In this document: in pieces, positions 33,330-44,163 of the stretch
How the letters are laid out: each line of letters starts with the position of its first letter
How positions within the stretch are numbered: position 1 is the stretch's first letter
Made by a program: the position numbers and the translations under genes
From: Mytilus trossulus
Taxonomy: Eukaryota > Mollusca > Bivalvia > Mytilida > Mytilidae
Direction of reading: 5' to 3'
DNA: 64,000 nucleotides
NCBI RefSeq assembly: GCF_036588685.1
Contig: NC_086386.1
Coordinates: forward strand, 7,348,117 to 7,412,116
The notes under the pieces: model-generated
What the model was told of the DNA's origin: nothing
The model's input: only the letters and a program-made list of their open reading frames with translations
Database searches by the model: none

Positions 33330-34424
33330 TTAATTATCTTTGAGCCAGTTGGTTATGGCTTTTCGTATTTGTTTAGCATCAGTATTTGCATTGTCGTCAT
33401 TCCGATTTGCTGGCACATTAACATTGTCGTCGATATCTTCAAGCCAATTTTCATTAAAAAAGTCTCCGTGCACTTCACAAAGGTTATGTAAAGTGCAACA
33501 AGCTTTAGCAATCCCCGACACTCTGTACAGTTCATTGTCCAATCTTTTTATGAGACAACGCCATCTACCTTTAAGTCTACCGAAAGCACATTCGACGGTC
33601 ATTCTAGCTCTACTTAAACGAGATAAATTGTTTCCGGGATACGCTTTCATCAGCCATGTAAGTAAGGGATAGGCAGGATCTCCAATTATGAAAGGTGGAA
33701 CTTCAACATTATCTAAATTTTCAGTCCAATTGAGTAATAGCTCACCAGCACTTGCTTTGAGAAACACCGATGATTTACGAAGTACATGCGCATCATGATG
33801 CTTCCCTGCATGTCCAACATTTATGTTAGTAAATCTATAGTTGTAATCAACAACAGCTTGTAAAAGTATAGAGTGATGGCATTTCCTATTGTAATAGTCT
33901 GCATGATGTTCTTTTGGTGCGATGATTGGTATATGGGTCCCATCGATTGCCCCACAGCACTGAGGAAATCCCCATCTAGTTCGGAATCCATCGATAGTAT
34001 TTCGCAAAGCTTGTCCTGTTGGAAACTTTATATACTTTGGAAGAAGAATAGAGTTAATTGCATCAACCACATCATGAAATATCATACAGGCTGTACTACG
34101 TCCCATCCCAAATAAATGACCCAATGTTCTGAATTCAATATTCGTTGCTAGACGCCAAAGTGTCACCATAACACGTTTTCCAACTGGATGAGGATATCGA
34201 AATGTCGTAGTCCTTCTTTCAATAAACACAGAGAGCTGATCACAAATATGATTAAACGATTGTTGAGACATACGTATATTTTCATACCAGTCATTTGGTG
34301 TCCAATTCATAACATCCCGGTATAAATCAGTAGTTCTTGGTTTTACCCATATTCCTCTGTGGATAGACCTTTGGGTACAGGCAAGTACAAACAAACGGAA
34401 AAAAAGTTTTCTTCGCCGGAGCAT
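33330..34424 (-). CDS. Harbinger transposase (DDE_Tnp_4 family)
   Basis: 364 residues from ATG 34424. The RNase-H-like DDE nuclease is clear: first Asp in CCGAIDGTHIPI, second in the KHHDAHVL segment after FTNINVGHAG, and the Glu in ARMTVECAFGRLKGRW. The GDPAYPLLTWLMKAYPG motif lies between. An HTH-like N-terminal part (RVMVTLWRLATNIEFRTLGH, FGMGRSTAC) precedes it. It cuts and pastes the element at TNN sites with the Myb-like partner. The gene reads toward the Myb gene and ends 250 bp from it. The upstream frame (34602-34450: MDEVMVSVECQV...KLHNEEMLRFIK) looks like the true N-terminus, displaced by one base in an A-rich run near 34450-34475, so the copy may carry one N-terminal frameshift. 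The catalytic domain is intact. Confidence 0.9.
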   Translation of the reverse strand: MLRRRKLFFRLFVLACTQRSIHRGIWVKPRTTDLYRDVMNWTPNDWYENIRMSQQSFNHICDQLSVFIERRTTTFRYPHPVGKRVMVTLWRLATNIEFRTLGHLFGMGRSTACMIFHDVVDAINSILLPKYIKFPTGQALRNTIDGFRTRWGFPQCCGAIDGTHIPIIAPKEHHADYYNRKCHHSILLQAVVDYNYRFTNINVGHAGKHHDAHVLRKSSVFLKASAGELLLNWTENLDNVEVPPFIIGDPAYPLLTWLMKAYPGNNLSRLSRARMTVECAFGRLKGRWRCLIKRLDNELYRVSGIAKACCTLHNLCEVHGDFFNENWLEDIDDNVNVPANRNDDNANTDAKQIRKAITNWLKDN

Positions 34425-34602
34425 ATATTGACGAAATCTTTGTCTTCTTTTGTTTTGCTGTTTTTCTTTTTATGAACCGCAGCATTTCTTCATTATGCAG
34501 CTTTTTTGCTACTCTTGTTTGCTTTAAAATAAATAGAAACTGGAAGAACGCAAGTATCAAAATTTGAACTTGACATTCAACAGAAACCATAACTTCATCC
34601 AT
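34425..34602 (-). pseudogene. Probable original N-terminus of the Harbinger transposase, frameshifted
   Basis: MDEVMVSVECQVQILILAFF, LFILKQTRVAKKLHNEEM and LRFIKRKTAKQ are read in the frame one base off from the main ORF. In the main frame the matching stretch is KEKQQNKRRQRFRQYMLRRR, preceded by TAA. Harbinger transposases usually begin with a Leu-rich helix and a basic RRRR stretch like this. A single indel in the A-run would fuse the two frames. Alternatively a short intron or internal start is used. Confidence 0.5.
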
Positions 34603-34689
34603 TTTTTTTTCAAGTATGTGTATCAGTGTATTAACACATACATTTTAATAATTTATTTTTTATTTATACACAGTGTTTACAATTTTGAG

Positions 34690-34830
34690 GTTAATTAGGT
34701 CAGATCGATTGCGTTTTTAATTGTAGTGTGAACGCAGTGGTTTAGATTAGACCGATAGAGATCGTTTGGAGTAAAGATAATGTGAACGCTAACTGGTTCT
34801 ATTTAGATCGATTCAAATTAGAACGATAAA
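34690..34830. promoter_or_regulatory. Right subterminal repeats of the Harbinger element
   Basis: AGGTCAGATCGATTGCG, TTAGACCGATAGAGATCG and GGTTCTATTTAGATCGATTC (34795-34814) echo the left-end motifs, and the last is an exact inverted complement of 30332-30351. Confidence 0.6.
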
Positions 34831-34859
34831 AAAAACATGCTAGTGTGAACGGGGTCATA

Positions 34860-35350
34860 CACCATCTTCTTATTTGTCGGTTTAGGCTTACAAAATTTAT
34901 TATTTGAACATCATTTTTTCAAATAATTTTTCAAAATAAATAAAATCTGAATTTAAACTTCAGAACGCAGGTAGCAGGTAGGTAGATTACAAAAGTTAAA
35001 GTAGCAACATTATTTTCAGAGTAATTCCCCGTTGATCGACATTATTGGATAACATGTAATGTTTCTATATTTACATTTCTAATATTAGTTATGTACAGAT
35101 TGTTGAGTTAAATATAGTCCTTCTAATCAATATAAAAAAAAAAAAAATTAAATAAGCACAATTGTGTTCTTAATATTAAGTAGGTAAAGAGGAATTTATT
35201 ACTGCTAGAAATATTTTTATATGTCCTGTTGACGTGTTTTCCATATATATATTTAACATAGAAAGCTTTAATTACCGAAAAAAAATATTTTTACAAAATT
35301 GTTTGTATCTATATTTTTGATATTTAAACATGTATATACCGGTAATATAT
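34860..35350. other. No gene seen
   Basis: AT-rich sequence with a poly-A tract at about 35132-35148. Nothing recognisable. Confidence 0.5.
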
Positions 35351-35488
35351 AGAGAATAATACATGGCAAAATCCGTATCATAAGTCGTATCATCCCGAGA
35401 CACCAATATCAGCCCAAGGGCCTTTAGCCTCGAGGGATGATATTGGGCGAGGGTGATACGGCATGTGATACGGATTTTGCCATGTTTT
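35351..35488. mobile_element. Palindromic fold-back element
   Basis: The outer arms CATGGCAAAATCCGTATCA and TGATACGGATTTTGCCATG are perfect complements. The inner arms (GTATCATCCCGAGACACCAA, AATATCAGCCC against GGGATGATATTGGGCGAGGG) pair with a few mismatches to a centre near 35423. No ORF. Confidence 0.8.
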
Positions 35489-35594
35489 ATTCGCTTTATC
35501 ATATATTCCAACAGGAGAGTATATGTGAGAGGTTGTGATAAAGGGTTTAGTTTAAACATATTTTTTTTTAAAGTGGATTGAGAAACAAGTTTTG

Positions 35595-35902
35595 CAACTT
35601 ATATTATAATAATCCCTTTCCACTTTTCGGGTGTGAGTGCTGCCTTGTAGCGGCATTAGCCTACTCTTTTTCGAAATCTACAAGGGTGTCTTTAACGTGC
35701 AAGAGATGTGGCTCTCTCTTAACACGGGTCAGCCATTATATTGTCCCCTTCCGACGGACTATCATCGTTTCCTCAAGACCATACTCGCAAATGGTGTCAA
35801 GGGAGAGCCGAAAATTGAGATCCTGAAATTTTCATCCCGAACAGGAATCGAACCAGGAACCTTTGTGTTAGAAATGCACTTACCACTACACCACGTCTCA
35901 AA
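35595..35902 (-). mobile_element. tRNA-derived SINE with intact A and B boxes
   Basis: On the minus strand the head has an A box within GTGTAGTGGTAAGTGC (35891-35876) and a B box GGTTCGATTCC (35854-35844), at tRNA-like spacing. A body follows with CTCTCCCTTGACACCATTTG, GTCCGTCGGAAGGGGACAAT, AATGGCTGACCCGTGTTAAG, TTGCACGTTAAAGACACCCT and GAAAAAGAGTAGGCTAATGC. The body recurs at 37463-37665. This fits a molluscan tRNA-derived SINE. The family name is not assigned. The two plus-strand frames across it are shadows. Confidence 0.8.
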
Positions 35903-35989
35903 GTTGCGCAATATGGATCAAACAGCAGGCTATTTATCAAATATTCACAACTACTTTATGTAAGAACTAAATATATGATAAATCAGTAT

Positions 35990-36120
35990 AAAATTTTGAC
36001 TTTATAGTCGAAATTTTGACTTTTTTTATAAGTTGAAATTTCGAGTTTCAAAAAGGTCAAAATTTTAAGTTAGAGTCAAAATTTTGAGATTTGAAAAGTC
36101 AAAATTTCAAAAAAAGTTCA
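35990..36120. repeat. Array of inverted GTCAAAATTT / AAATTTTGAC motifs
   Basis: The decamer and its complement alternate at least eight times, so the tract can pair with itself in many registers. It is low complexity and noncoding. Confidence 0.75.
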
Positions 36121-36584
36121 CTGCCAATTTTATTTTTTCTATGTCCCTAATACGCTTCCGTATTTTTCATTCATCGAAAACATATCTAACAATTGGTTGA
36201 ACAAGATATTTGACACACAAGCATAAAAACATGATTTTCAGATGATATCCATTCACATTTAAGATCAGTCGTGAAAATAAACATACAAAAGTTATGTAAA
36301 AAATAATTTCTATACCACACAGTAATCTACATTAGAAACTAAGAATAGTTTAACGCACTTTAACATTAAAGATTACAGGATACCTATCCAATTTTGTGTA
36401 AACGATACACTTACAATTAATGTGTGTGTGTGTTCTCTATTTTGAGTGCAGAACAAGCTTTGAAAAAGGTATATTTTATCACATTACAATGTGCATATCG
36501 AGACGTATAAGTACTCGGCCACATCCACTTGTATTTGTTTTGTCCATCTGATGAGTTACATGGAAGCCTTTTTCAACTGATTTT
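36121..36584. other. No gene seen; short (GT)n at about 36420
   Basis: Nothing recognised apart from TGTGTGTGTGTG. Confidence 0.5.
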
Positions 36585-36975
36585 TATAGTTCGTTCTTAT
36601 GTTGTACTGTTATACATGTACCACTGTCCCAGTTAAGGGGGAGGGTATGGATTCCGCTAACATGTTTAACCAGCCACATTATTTATGTATGTGCCTGTTC
36701 AAAGTCAGGAGCCTGTAATTCAGTGGTTGTCGTTTGTTTATGTGTTACAATTTGTTTTTCGTTCATTTTTTTACATAAATAAGGCCGTTAGTTTTCTCGT
36801 TTGAATTGTTTTACATTGTCTTATCGGGGACTTTTTTAGCTGACTATACGGTATGGACTTTGCTCATTGTTGAAGACCGATCGGTGACCTATAGTTGTTT
36901 ATGTTTGTGTCATTTTGGTTTTTTGTGGATGGTTGTCTCATTGGCAATCATACCACATCTTCTTTTTATGTATCC
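36585..36975 (-). repeat. Full-length Mytilus-type interspersed repeat, family A
   Basis: This is the longest reverse-orientation copy: CACTGTCCCAGTTAAGGGGG, TGTGCCTGTTCAAAGTCAGG, AGGCCGTTAGTTTTCTCGTT, GACTATACGGTATGGACTTT, GAAGACCGATCGGTGACCTA and GGCAATCATACCACATCTTC. It serves as a reference for the truncated copies. The 62-codon frame inside is not a gene. Confidence 0.8.
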
Positions 36976-37462
36976 CCTAATTTCCGAACAATGAGTAGGA
37001 ATAGATAAAAAATATTAATCAAACATATATAGTTTCATTGTTTCGTCTATTTTTTTTGTAAATAAACCATACACTGATTGTGTACTGTGTTCACAAATAC
37101 AATTTCTAGTCCTTAGAATTGAACCACTTTAAGTTCTCACATTTGCTATAAAAAATACCCAATACTTTTTGTTTTTGGGTTGTCTTCCTTTGATATGACA
37201 TCAAACTGTGAGATTCAAAAATGGGTCTTCTTCAGCTAAATCTTAGTAAATACTATGAAATTTAAAAAAAGAAGTATAGCGTATTAGGAGAATCGCCTTT
37301 AATGATGAAGGCCAGTCATCCTATGGGTTGGTTATGAGCTTTTCATATTATCATGATTATATTGAAACTTATCTTTTGATGGCATTCGTTTGTAGACCTC
37401 TAAATGTATATTTGGATAATTTGGGTCGTGCTATTTTCTTCATGTTTACCCCCTTATTTTTA

Positions 37463-37665
37463 TATTAATTCCTTTCCACATTGCGGGTGCTATTGCGGCC
37501 TTGTAGCGGCATAAGCCTGCTCTTTTTCGAAATCTACAACGGTGTTTTTTACATGCAAGAAACATTGCTGCCTCTTAACACGGGTCAGCCATTATGATTT
37601 ATCGCCCTCTTCCGACGGATTGTCATAATTTCTCAGGACTATACTCGCAAATGGTGTCAAGGAAG
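37463..37665 (-). mobile_element. 5'-truncated copy of the tRNA-derived SINE
   Basis: Same body as 35595-35820 (TTGTAGCGGCATAAGCCTGC, TTTTTCGAAATCTACAACGG, TTAACACGGGTCAGCCATTA, TACTCGCAAATGGTGTCAAG), but it stops before the tRNA-like head. That is usual for SINEs copied from the 3' end. Confidence 0.75.
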
Positions 37666-38671
37666 GTTGTATTTATGTAATTTATATTCCTTTTTCGAAC
37701 TTAGGAACAGTCCATCTTCATCCTGTGTAGGTACCTGGCTCTGATTTACCTCCAGCTGTTAACGAATGCTTCTAAAATGAAAACAAGCTAGGATACATAA
37801 TTTGTTTTCATTAGATTTTGTTATTAAGTCCGCCTGCCAGAAACAGTTCTTGCATAAATGATGTCTTAAGAAATCAAAAAGGCGTGTTGAGAAGATCCTT
37901 TCGATATTTACAGTTAATTATATCTACAATTTGAGAATACTAATGCTGTTGTTTAAATCTGTATTAATCTATACTATTAAACGAGAAGACCTCATTTTGG
38001 GTGTCGCTTCTCTTCTTTCCACAATAAATTAATCATCATGCCTCTGTGTCCTATGGGTACAGTGCATAATCACATTTGTCATCTATTCATATGATTATTC
38101 AGATTGAGTTATTTTGGGTGAAAAACGAGAAAAAAGACGTCCGGATATGTTTCCGTCATTGGGCGAAATTTTAAGTCAGATTAATAGACTTCCGGTTTGC
38201 GTTTTTCTGTATTCCATGAGCATACATTGATACTACGAATACAGTGTATTTTCTGTCTTATATCCGTCATTGGACGAAATTTAAGTCAGATTAGACCTCC
38301 GGTTTGCGTTTTTCTTTTTACTTTGAAACAAATACATATACTACGAATAAAGTGTATTTTCTGTCTGATATCATTTTCAAGTTTACTATCCACGGCAGTC
38401 ACAGGGTTTATTTGATAGAGAGGGTCTGAACAATATATCAATGAACGCTGTGGATCAATTATTAAACTGAGAATCGACTGTAAAAAGAAAATACACTTTC
38501 GGGACGTCTGGAACGGGTGTTTTTAAGATCGAAATTTCAGGATTGACCATTTCGGGATCCGGATTTCTTTTTTCGAATTTCGGGATGTCGAGATATTTAA
38601 TTTGTATAATAAATTCAGAACCTCGGGATTTCATGTTTTTAAGCCTGGGATATTGGGGTCAGGGCCCCTCC

Positions 38672-38820
38672 GCAGTGGCGGATCCAGAAATTTTCATACG
38701 CAGGGGCCCGTTGACTGCCTAAGGAGGCCCGCTCCGGTCATGCTTCAGTGATTCCCTATATTAGCAACAAATTATTTTCCAGAAAAGGGGGGGGGCCGGG
38801 CCCCCTAAATCCGCCTCTGC
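38672..38820. mobile_element. Small TIR element nested in the Helitron
   Basis: GCAGTGGCGGATCCAG at the left and CTAAATCCGCCTCTGC at the right, with G- and C-rich subterminal runs (GGGGCCCG, GGGGGGGGGCCGGGCCCCC). It is related to the element at 5996-6206. Confidence 0.65.
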
Positions 38821-38899
38821 CCCGATCCCCCTTTAATGAATGTTTATAATATACAGATAAGCGCTAAAATTATTCATGTGTCATCAAAATTAATAGAGA

Positions 38900-39165
38900 A
38901 CAAACAAAAAAATGGTATGAATGTCAATAAGACAGCTCTCCACAAGAGACCAAAATGACACCGAAATTAACCGTTGATTTAAAGGTCACCTTACGGCCTT
39001 CAACAATAAGCAAAAGCCGATACTGCATAGTCTGATATAAAAGGCCCCGAAATGACAATGTAAAACAATTCAAATGAGAAAACTAACAGCCTTATTAATG
39101 TACAAAAAATGAACGAAAAACAAATATCACTAAACCACTGAATTACAGGCTCCTGACTGGAATGT
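38900..39165 (+). repeat. Family A repeat nested in the Helitron
   Basis: AAAGGTCACCTTACGGCCTT, CAACAATAAGCAAAAGCC, TAAAAGGCCCCGAAATGACA, GAGAAAACTAACAGCCTTAT and ACAGGCTCCTGACTGG, in family order. Confidence 0.7.
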
Positions 39166-39408
39166 TCATAAAACATGTACACTAAATGTATTTTCATAAT
39201 GAAATTAATCGAAAACAAAAAATGGGAATTTTGGAAATAAAGGAGGAGGGTTAAAAAAACATTTTCCTGTCACCAAGTACCTATGACTTTTGATACTTTT
39301 CCTGAAATTCTCAAGTCATTAAATCTTTTACATATTAATTCTTCCTACAACACTTTACATCCTTTCAAATACGCTCTGAATGCCCGCGATTTCGCGGGTG
39401 TGTTCTAG

Positions 39409-42400
39409 TATTATTTGAATAGAGGACTTTTAATCAGTTTCGATTGTTTCATGTGTCCTTTTGTAATGATTATAAAAGGGAGTAATGCTTTTTGTTTGAC
39501 TTTTGTGAATTCTTTTCATTGAAAAAATGGCGTTTTAGATGAAAATCACTAGACTGTTATATTTGTTCAATGTAATTAGACATGTGTGTCCTAATATAGT
39601 AACATTGTTTTGCCACCACGTGCACCTTTACAGCGAATTCTTATGGTAAAAGAATTTTTAGTTATATTTTATAATAAGGGGTATAACCTCTCTATCTTGT
39701 ACAGGTACACTGCTCTAGCTGGTTCACCTTCAACTGTCCGTGAATGGATTTTAAAATGAAAAAAAGGACACATAATTGGTTGTCATCTGATTTTGTAATG
39801 ACAAATGTATTTTAGAAGTCCGACTGCCAGAAACAGTTCTTGCATACATGATGCAAGTAGAACCGACCCCTGTACACCTAAAATTGGAACACAACGGTCA
39901 TGATCGTGGGTGAACTTTTGTTTTGTTTTCAAAAATGAAAGGCTTGAACCAGAAACTAATTTAAGGTCAATTTACCAAAGTTTTAGTTTTCGCTCAAATA
40001 GAAAAAAAAAGAGAAAAGTGTAACAAGGCTTGTGTCTCAGATTTTACTAAGTAGAATCTTAACAAGGGTAGCTATATACATACATTTTGTACGGGGCTTT
40101 GTTGTACTGTTATATCGCCCATTAATTATGACAAGAATTATAGTTCTATTCTAGAGAATATCTAGAACTTTATATACAGCAAACAGATACAAAGATACAA
40201 ACAAATCACAAATGACAAAAAATAAAAAAATAAAAACACAGGAAATTGGAAATGCAAAATCAAATTTAAAGGATTTGTTGTCAAAGAATCTATTCCCGTC
40301 GTTAGTTCAAGACTGGTTTCACAAATTATAATATATAATAGTAGTACACTCCCATTGGTCGAACTTATAAATTGCGTTATGTTCGTTCAATTTGGTATTT
40401 ATAACACCAATCATAGCATTTAATGTAGAAAAGGAATATTTACGAAACAAGTATTCTCACATACGGCAATGTGGGGAGATAAAATCGTTTTGAATGATTT
40501 AATGTGTCCTTACTTCGCAACCCTCCCCATTAAAAAATGTCAAAATTTAAGTAGCAATCCAAAAACCAGTTAGGTTAAACTAAGCTGAACCAGTCCATGG
40601 AAACATACCCCAAAACCAACTGAAATATAGAATGTTATTATTATTTCAAATTCTTTTGGATTAAATTGTGAATTTTTCTTGTCAATCAACTAAAGAAATA
40701 GTTTAAATTGCGATTTTTTTAATCTTTTTAATACATTTATAAAAAAAAAAATATTTACACAAGAGCAATATTCGAAAAATAAACAAACAGACTTCATATG
40801 CATTTATTGTTTACTATTGTTAATTGTATCCTGTTCTTGTTGTTGAAATTGACCCGGTGTCACCCTTACTCCTGATACAACAATTCCCGTTATTCACTTT
40901 CATTTTGTTCAATAACAATTTGATAGACAACGATTGTTATTGTTCGTTTTGTAATTTAATTGTCCTTTTGTCATACCGACGGATAAAATGGGCGATGAAA
41001 TTAATTTTAAATTGCTCCCGGCAAACTCCGGTCACCCGTCTTTCCTTTACATTATTGATATTTGATTGTCTGAAGTATAATACGTTTACTGATTGGTTGC
41101 ACAAGAATGATGAACAAAAACGTGCGACGGACCGAATACCGCCATCATAACTTAGTGGTGGGTGTTAACTTAGATTAAATCAAAACTTATCATACAAAAT
41201 GCTTTTTAACAATTTATTAATGGATATTCTATATTAATTAATATCCATTTATTATCTGTCCTAGTTTGAAGAAAATAATATTGTGACAGATGGTTTAACA
41301 CGATACCAAAAAATAATAATCTAGACTTTCAATTTAATAATACTTTACAAATAATAATGGGTTAAAACGACAAAATATGGTGCTAAAGCCTTTAATTTGT
41401 AATGTCCATTGCAGTCATATTACCGGGAAAACAAATGGTCCAACGTATTGGGTTTGATGGAACATAGCGGGCAGACTGTTTATAGTTAGTTATTTCAAAT
41501 GATTTGATTCATCATAGTACATTAGAAGTATAACACTGTAATAATAATCAGCCAGTAAGGTATAAAGCAGTAGCTTAGTAGTTTCTTGATGTTTAATAGC
41601 ATGGATAATTTGAAATTGTAATAAGGAACAAAATCAATCTCAAAATTTAAAAGAAAAAAGATAACTACTAAATTCAATTTGTATTGTATGTCAACTGTGT
41701 GTTAGTTGTACAATTTTGACAGTAGAATATCAGATTCCACAAGAGACCAAATGACACAGAAATTAGAAACTATTATAGGTCACAGTTAATGTTTACCTAA
41801 ACTAACAATACTGCACCATTGACCTTTTTTTATTTTATTTTTATGTTCTACAGCAAATATTTCAATGTTACACGAAATTGTCGTATTTTTCTGTCCCTTT
41901 CTTTTCCTTCTGATCTTCTAGACATTTCGTTACACGGCTTTGTGAGGTGAATCCATCTGGCCTGTCTAATTTTTTTCCTGTTAACAAAAAAAGAGAAGGA
42001 GAAAAAGAACACTTTAATATATAACCAACGACAAAGGTTATAGATAGTAAAACTGTTGTTGAAATACCGGTATATTTGACTGTGCGGGATGTGTAAATAC
42101 GTAGACACTTGCGATAGGAATATAGACGATGAATCCAATTTTTTTTTATAGAGAGTGCTTTTACGGTAAAGAACTCTTTTGACACGTTGTGGGGTATCGT
42201 ATATTGTCCCCGTCCTAAATATGCTTTTAAAAAATGCAACTGCTCGACGTTTAGCAACAAACAATAAATCCATCAAATAAATATCTCAATTAAGATAAAT
42301 ACTGAAAATATTTTTTAATTTGGTAGTTTTAGACTTTATATTTCATACATACTATATCGTAATGCCAGTATTGAAGTGTACTTTCCGAGGAGTATTTAGT

Positions 42401-43195
42401 GAGTGTGTATTTAATAATTTATTGCACGGTTTCATGCATAACCTTTTTATTCTATAATACCAAATACGTTCAACTTCAAAACAAATTTGAAATTGACATG
42501 TAGACAAATTTTCAATAGTCTGTCTGGTTCCAAAATAGTTTTCTGTCCATTGTTTACATGTACAAATTCGCTTCATACGTTACGAACCTCATTAAAACTT
42601 ATTGAAAATTTAGTGTATATATAAAAACGACGTAGTAACATTTTGCAGCGTGTAACATATTTCAACGAAACGGGAATAGTCTCACTTGTTTTGGTACTTT
42701 TTGTTGGGTCCTTGTCTCTGAAACATTTCCCATTTCCTTTCTACATTGTATGATACCTAAAATTTAATTATCAAAAATATAAAAAATAAAAAAAATATAA
42801 GAGCGGGATGATCAGCATAATGAATCATTTGTCATACCCATAGTTTTTATCTCTGTGTCCCAGCTTTACCTTACGCAAATGCAGTTGACGTACAGTATAT
42901 ATATCTTTAATTGTTCCATTGTCAAACTAATTAAACTTTATAGACATGGATTCACACGGTTCCGTAATGTAGTGCCTATTTGTGTTTTACCATGTCCTAG
43001 ATCTATATGGTGCCGTTTTATTATGATCCCAATGAAATATGCATTAGTATTGTGAGAATTGTCAGATCCGCAGATGGCTTAGCCATTAGTTATTGCCGTT
43101 ATCTGTTAACTGTCAGAACACCAAGAAGCCTCTACAATGATAAGACAGTAAATGTTACAGTCACATCACCTTCTGTATAAAATCTTGTCACCTTC
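39409..43195. other. No gene seen; one dispersed duplication
   Basis: 39699-39855 resembles 37727-37865 on the other side of the Helitron (shared TGCCAGAAACAGTTCTTGCA). A partial family A copy lies at about 41735-41790. The minus-strand frames at 41848-42276 overlap in two registers and show no domain. Otherwise AT-rich without recognisable content. Confidence 0.45.
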
Positions 43196-43388
43196 ATGTC
43201 ATATATACCCACACATAAAGCAGAGACAAAACGGGGATTTTACACTTCTAGTTTTCATTGTAGAATGTTATGGAAAATATCAGAGAAAAGCTGTTTTATA
43301 CGGTGCATTTCGCTTCTTCTGATTTTATGTTTAATGCCTTATTTATTATTTATTGTCCATGTGCTTCAAACTTTTGTGTCTTGTTCAA
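43196..43388 (+). CDS. Candidate exon 1: signal-anchor (type II membrane) peptide
   Basis: The frame starts at ATG 43196, with a second, perhaps better, ATG at 43265 (MLWKISEKSCFIRC). It then encodes a single hydrophobic segment, ISLLLILCLMPYLLFIVHVL, preceded by basic residues, as in type II Golgi enzymes. It ends at a perfect GTAAGT donor (43389-43394) in phase 1. A downstream exon at 44164 joins in phase. No known family is recognised. Without expression data it may be a chance frame. Confidence 0.35.
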
Positions 43389-43614
43389 GTAAGTAAACAA
43401 ACTGAACTTAAGATACATACACACTATATTTAAGCATTCATTTAAACAGCTAATAAGTTTCAGATTTAACCTTTAAAATTTATCTATTTATACAATGATG
43501 CGTATTATCTTTTTTTTTGTATGTTTTTAAAATAAAATAACTGAATTTAACAACATAAAGAATCTATAAAATATTGAATTGTGTAAATAGGCCAATGACC
43601 CTTTTTAATTGATA

Positions 43615-44155
43615 GATTTTTATAGTTTGTTTACATTTAGAACTGTAACACCACTGTCCAAAGGTAGGGGAGTGTTTGGCACCAACAAACTAGTTTAACT
43701 CAACCAAACTCTATATTTGCCTGTCCTCAGTCCGGAGACCGTCTTGGTTGTCTTGTTATGCTGTTTTGTATATTCGATTTTATGTTTATTGATTTGTGAA
43801 ATTTATTATTGTGTTGTAGCGTTCAACTATTGTCCTCAGGAGGGTTGGCGCATGCACACTAGATTATTCCGCCATATTCTATATGTACATGTACCTGTCA
43901 CATTTCAGGTGCCTGTAGTTCAGTGGTTGTTGCTGGTTCATTCTGTTATATTTGCTTTTTCGTGAGTTGTTTTGTTATAATTGTGGTCGTTAGTTTTCTC
44001 AAATGAATTGCTTCAAATATTCCATGTCGGGTATTTTATAGACAACTATATGGTATGGGTTTTCTCATTGTTGGAGTCTGCACGGTTGCCTATAATTCTT
44101 AACATCCACTTTATTGATTAGTTCTACCATTTGCAATTATATCACATCTCCGTAT
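43615..44155 (-). repeat. Family A repeat between the two candidate exons
   Basis: CACCACTGTCCAAAGGTAGG, ATGTACCTGTCACATTTCAG, GTGGTCGTTAGTTTTCTCAA, GTCGGGTATTTTATAGACAA, GAGTCTGCACGGTTGCCTAT and, at its end, ATCACATCTCCGTATTTTCA. An internal partial duplication makes it longer than usual. Its end directly abuts the acceptor of the next exon. Confidence 0.65.
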
Positions 44156-44163
44156 TTTCACAG

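Larger units (their letters stand above)
30194..34856. mobile_element. Complete PIF/Harbinger DNA transposon (4.66 kb)
   Basis: The ends GACCCCGTTCACACTA and TAGTGTGAACGGGGTC are perfect 16-bp inverted repeats. They are flanked by TTA (30191-30193) and ATA (34857-34859), an imperfect 3-bp target duplication as expected for PIF/Harbinger. Inside are a plus-strand Myb/SANT-like gene and a minus-strand DDE transposase gene, converging in the middle. This is the classical two-gene Harbinger plan. The flanking sequence (TTTGGCACTC before, ACACCATCTTCTTAT after) rejoins into a family A repeat end, so the element landed in an older repeat. Confidence 0.92.
37968..39408. mobile_element. Non-autonomous Helitron (1.44 kb)
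   Basis: It begins TC (TCTATACTATTAAACGAGAA), preceded by A. It ends CTAG (39405-39408), followed by T, so it sits between A and T as Helitrons do. Six bases before CTAG is the hairpin CCCGCGA-TT-TCGCGGG (39383-39398), the 3' rolling-circle terminator. There is no Rep/helicase. Inside are a tandem pair of about 110 bp (38152-38365; GTCATTGGGCGAAATTTTAA and GTCATTGGACGAAATTTAAG), the small TIR element 38672-38820, and a family A repeat (38900-39165), so it is a nested composite. Confidence 0.85.

Noticed and set aside
33340-34115. Plus-strand frames of 80-110 codons
   Set aside because: Antisense shadows of the Harbinger transposase gene.
35844-35891. Possible functional tRNA gene
   Set aside because: A and B boxes are present but no full cloverleaf or terminator is seen, and the block is fused to a SINE body.
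35578-35963. Two plus-strand frames of 82-108 codons
   Set aside because: They run antisense through a tRNA-derived SINE.
41848-42276. Two overlapping minus-strand frames of 130-142 codons
   Set aside because: Same DNA open in two registers, no motif in either, no splice sites, so most likely chance.
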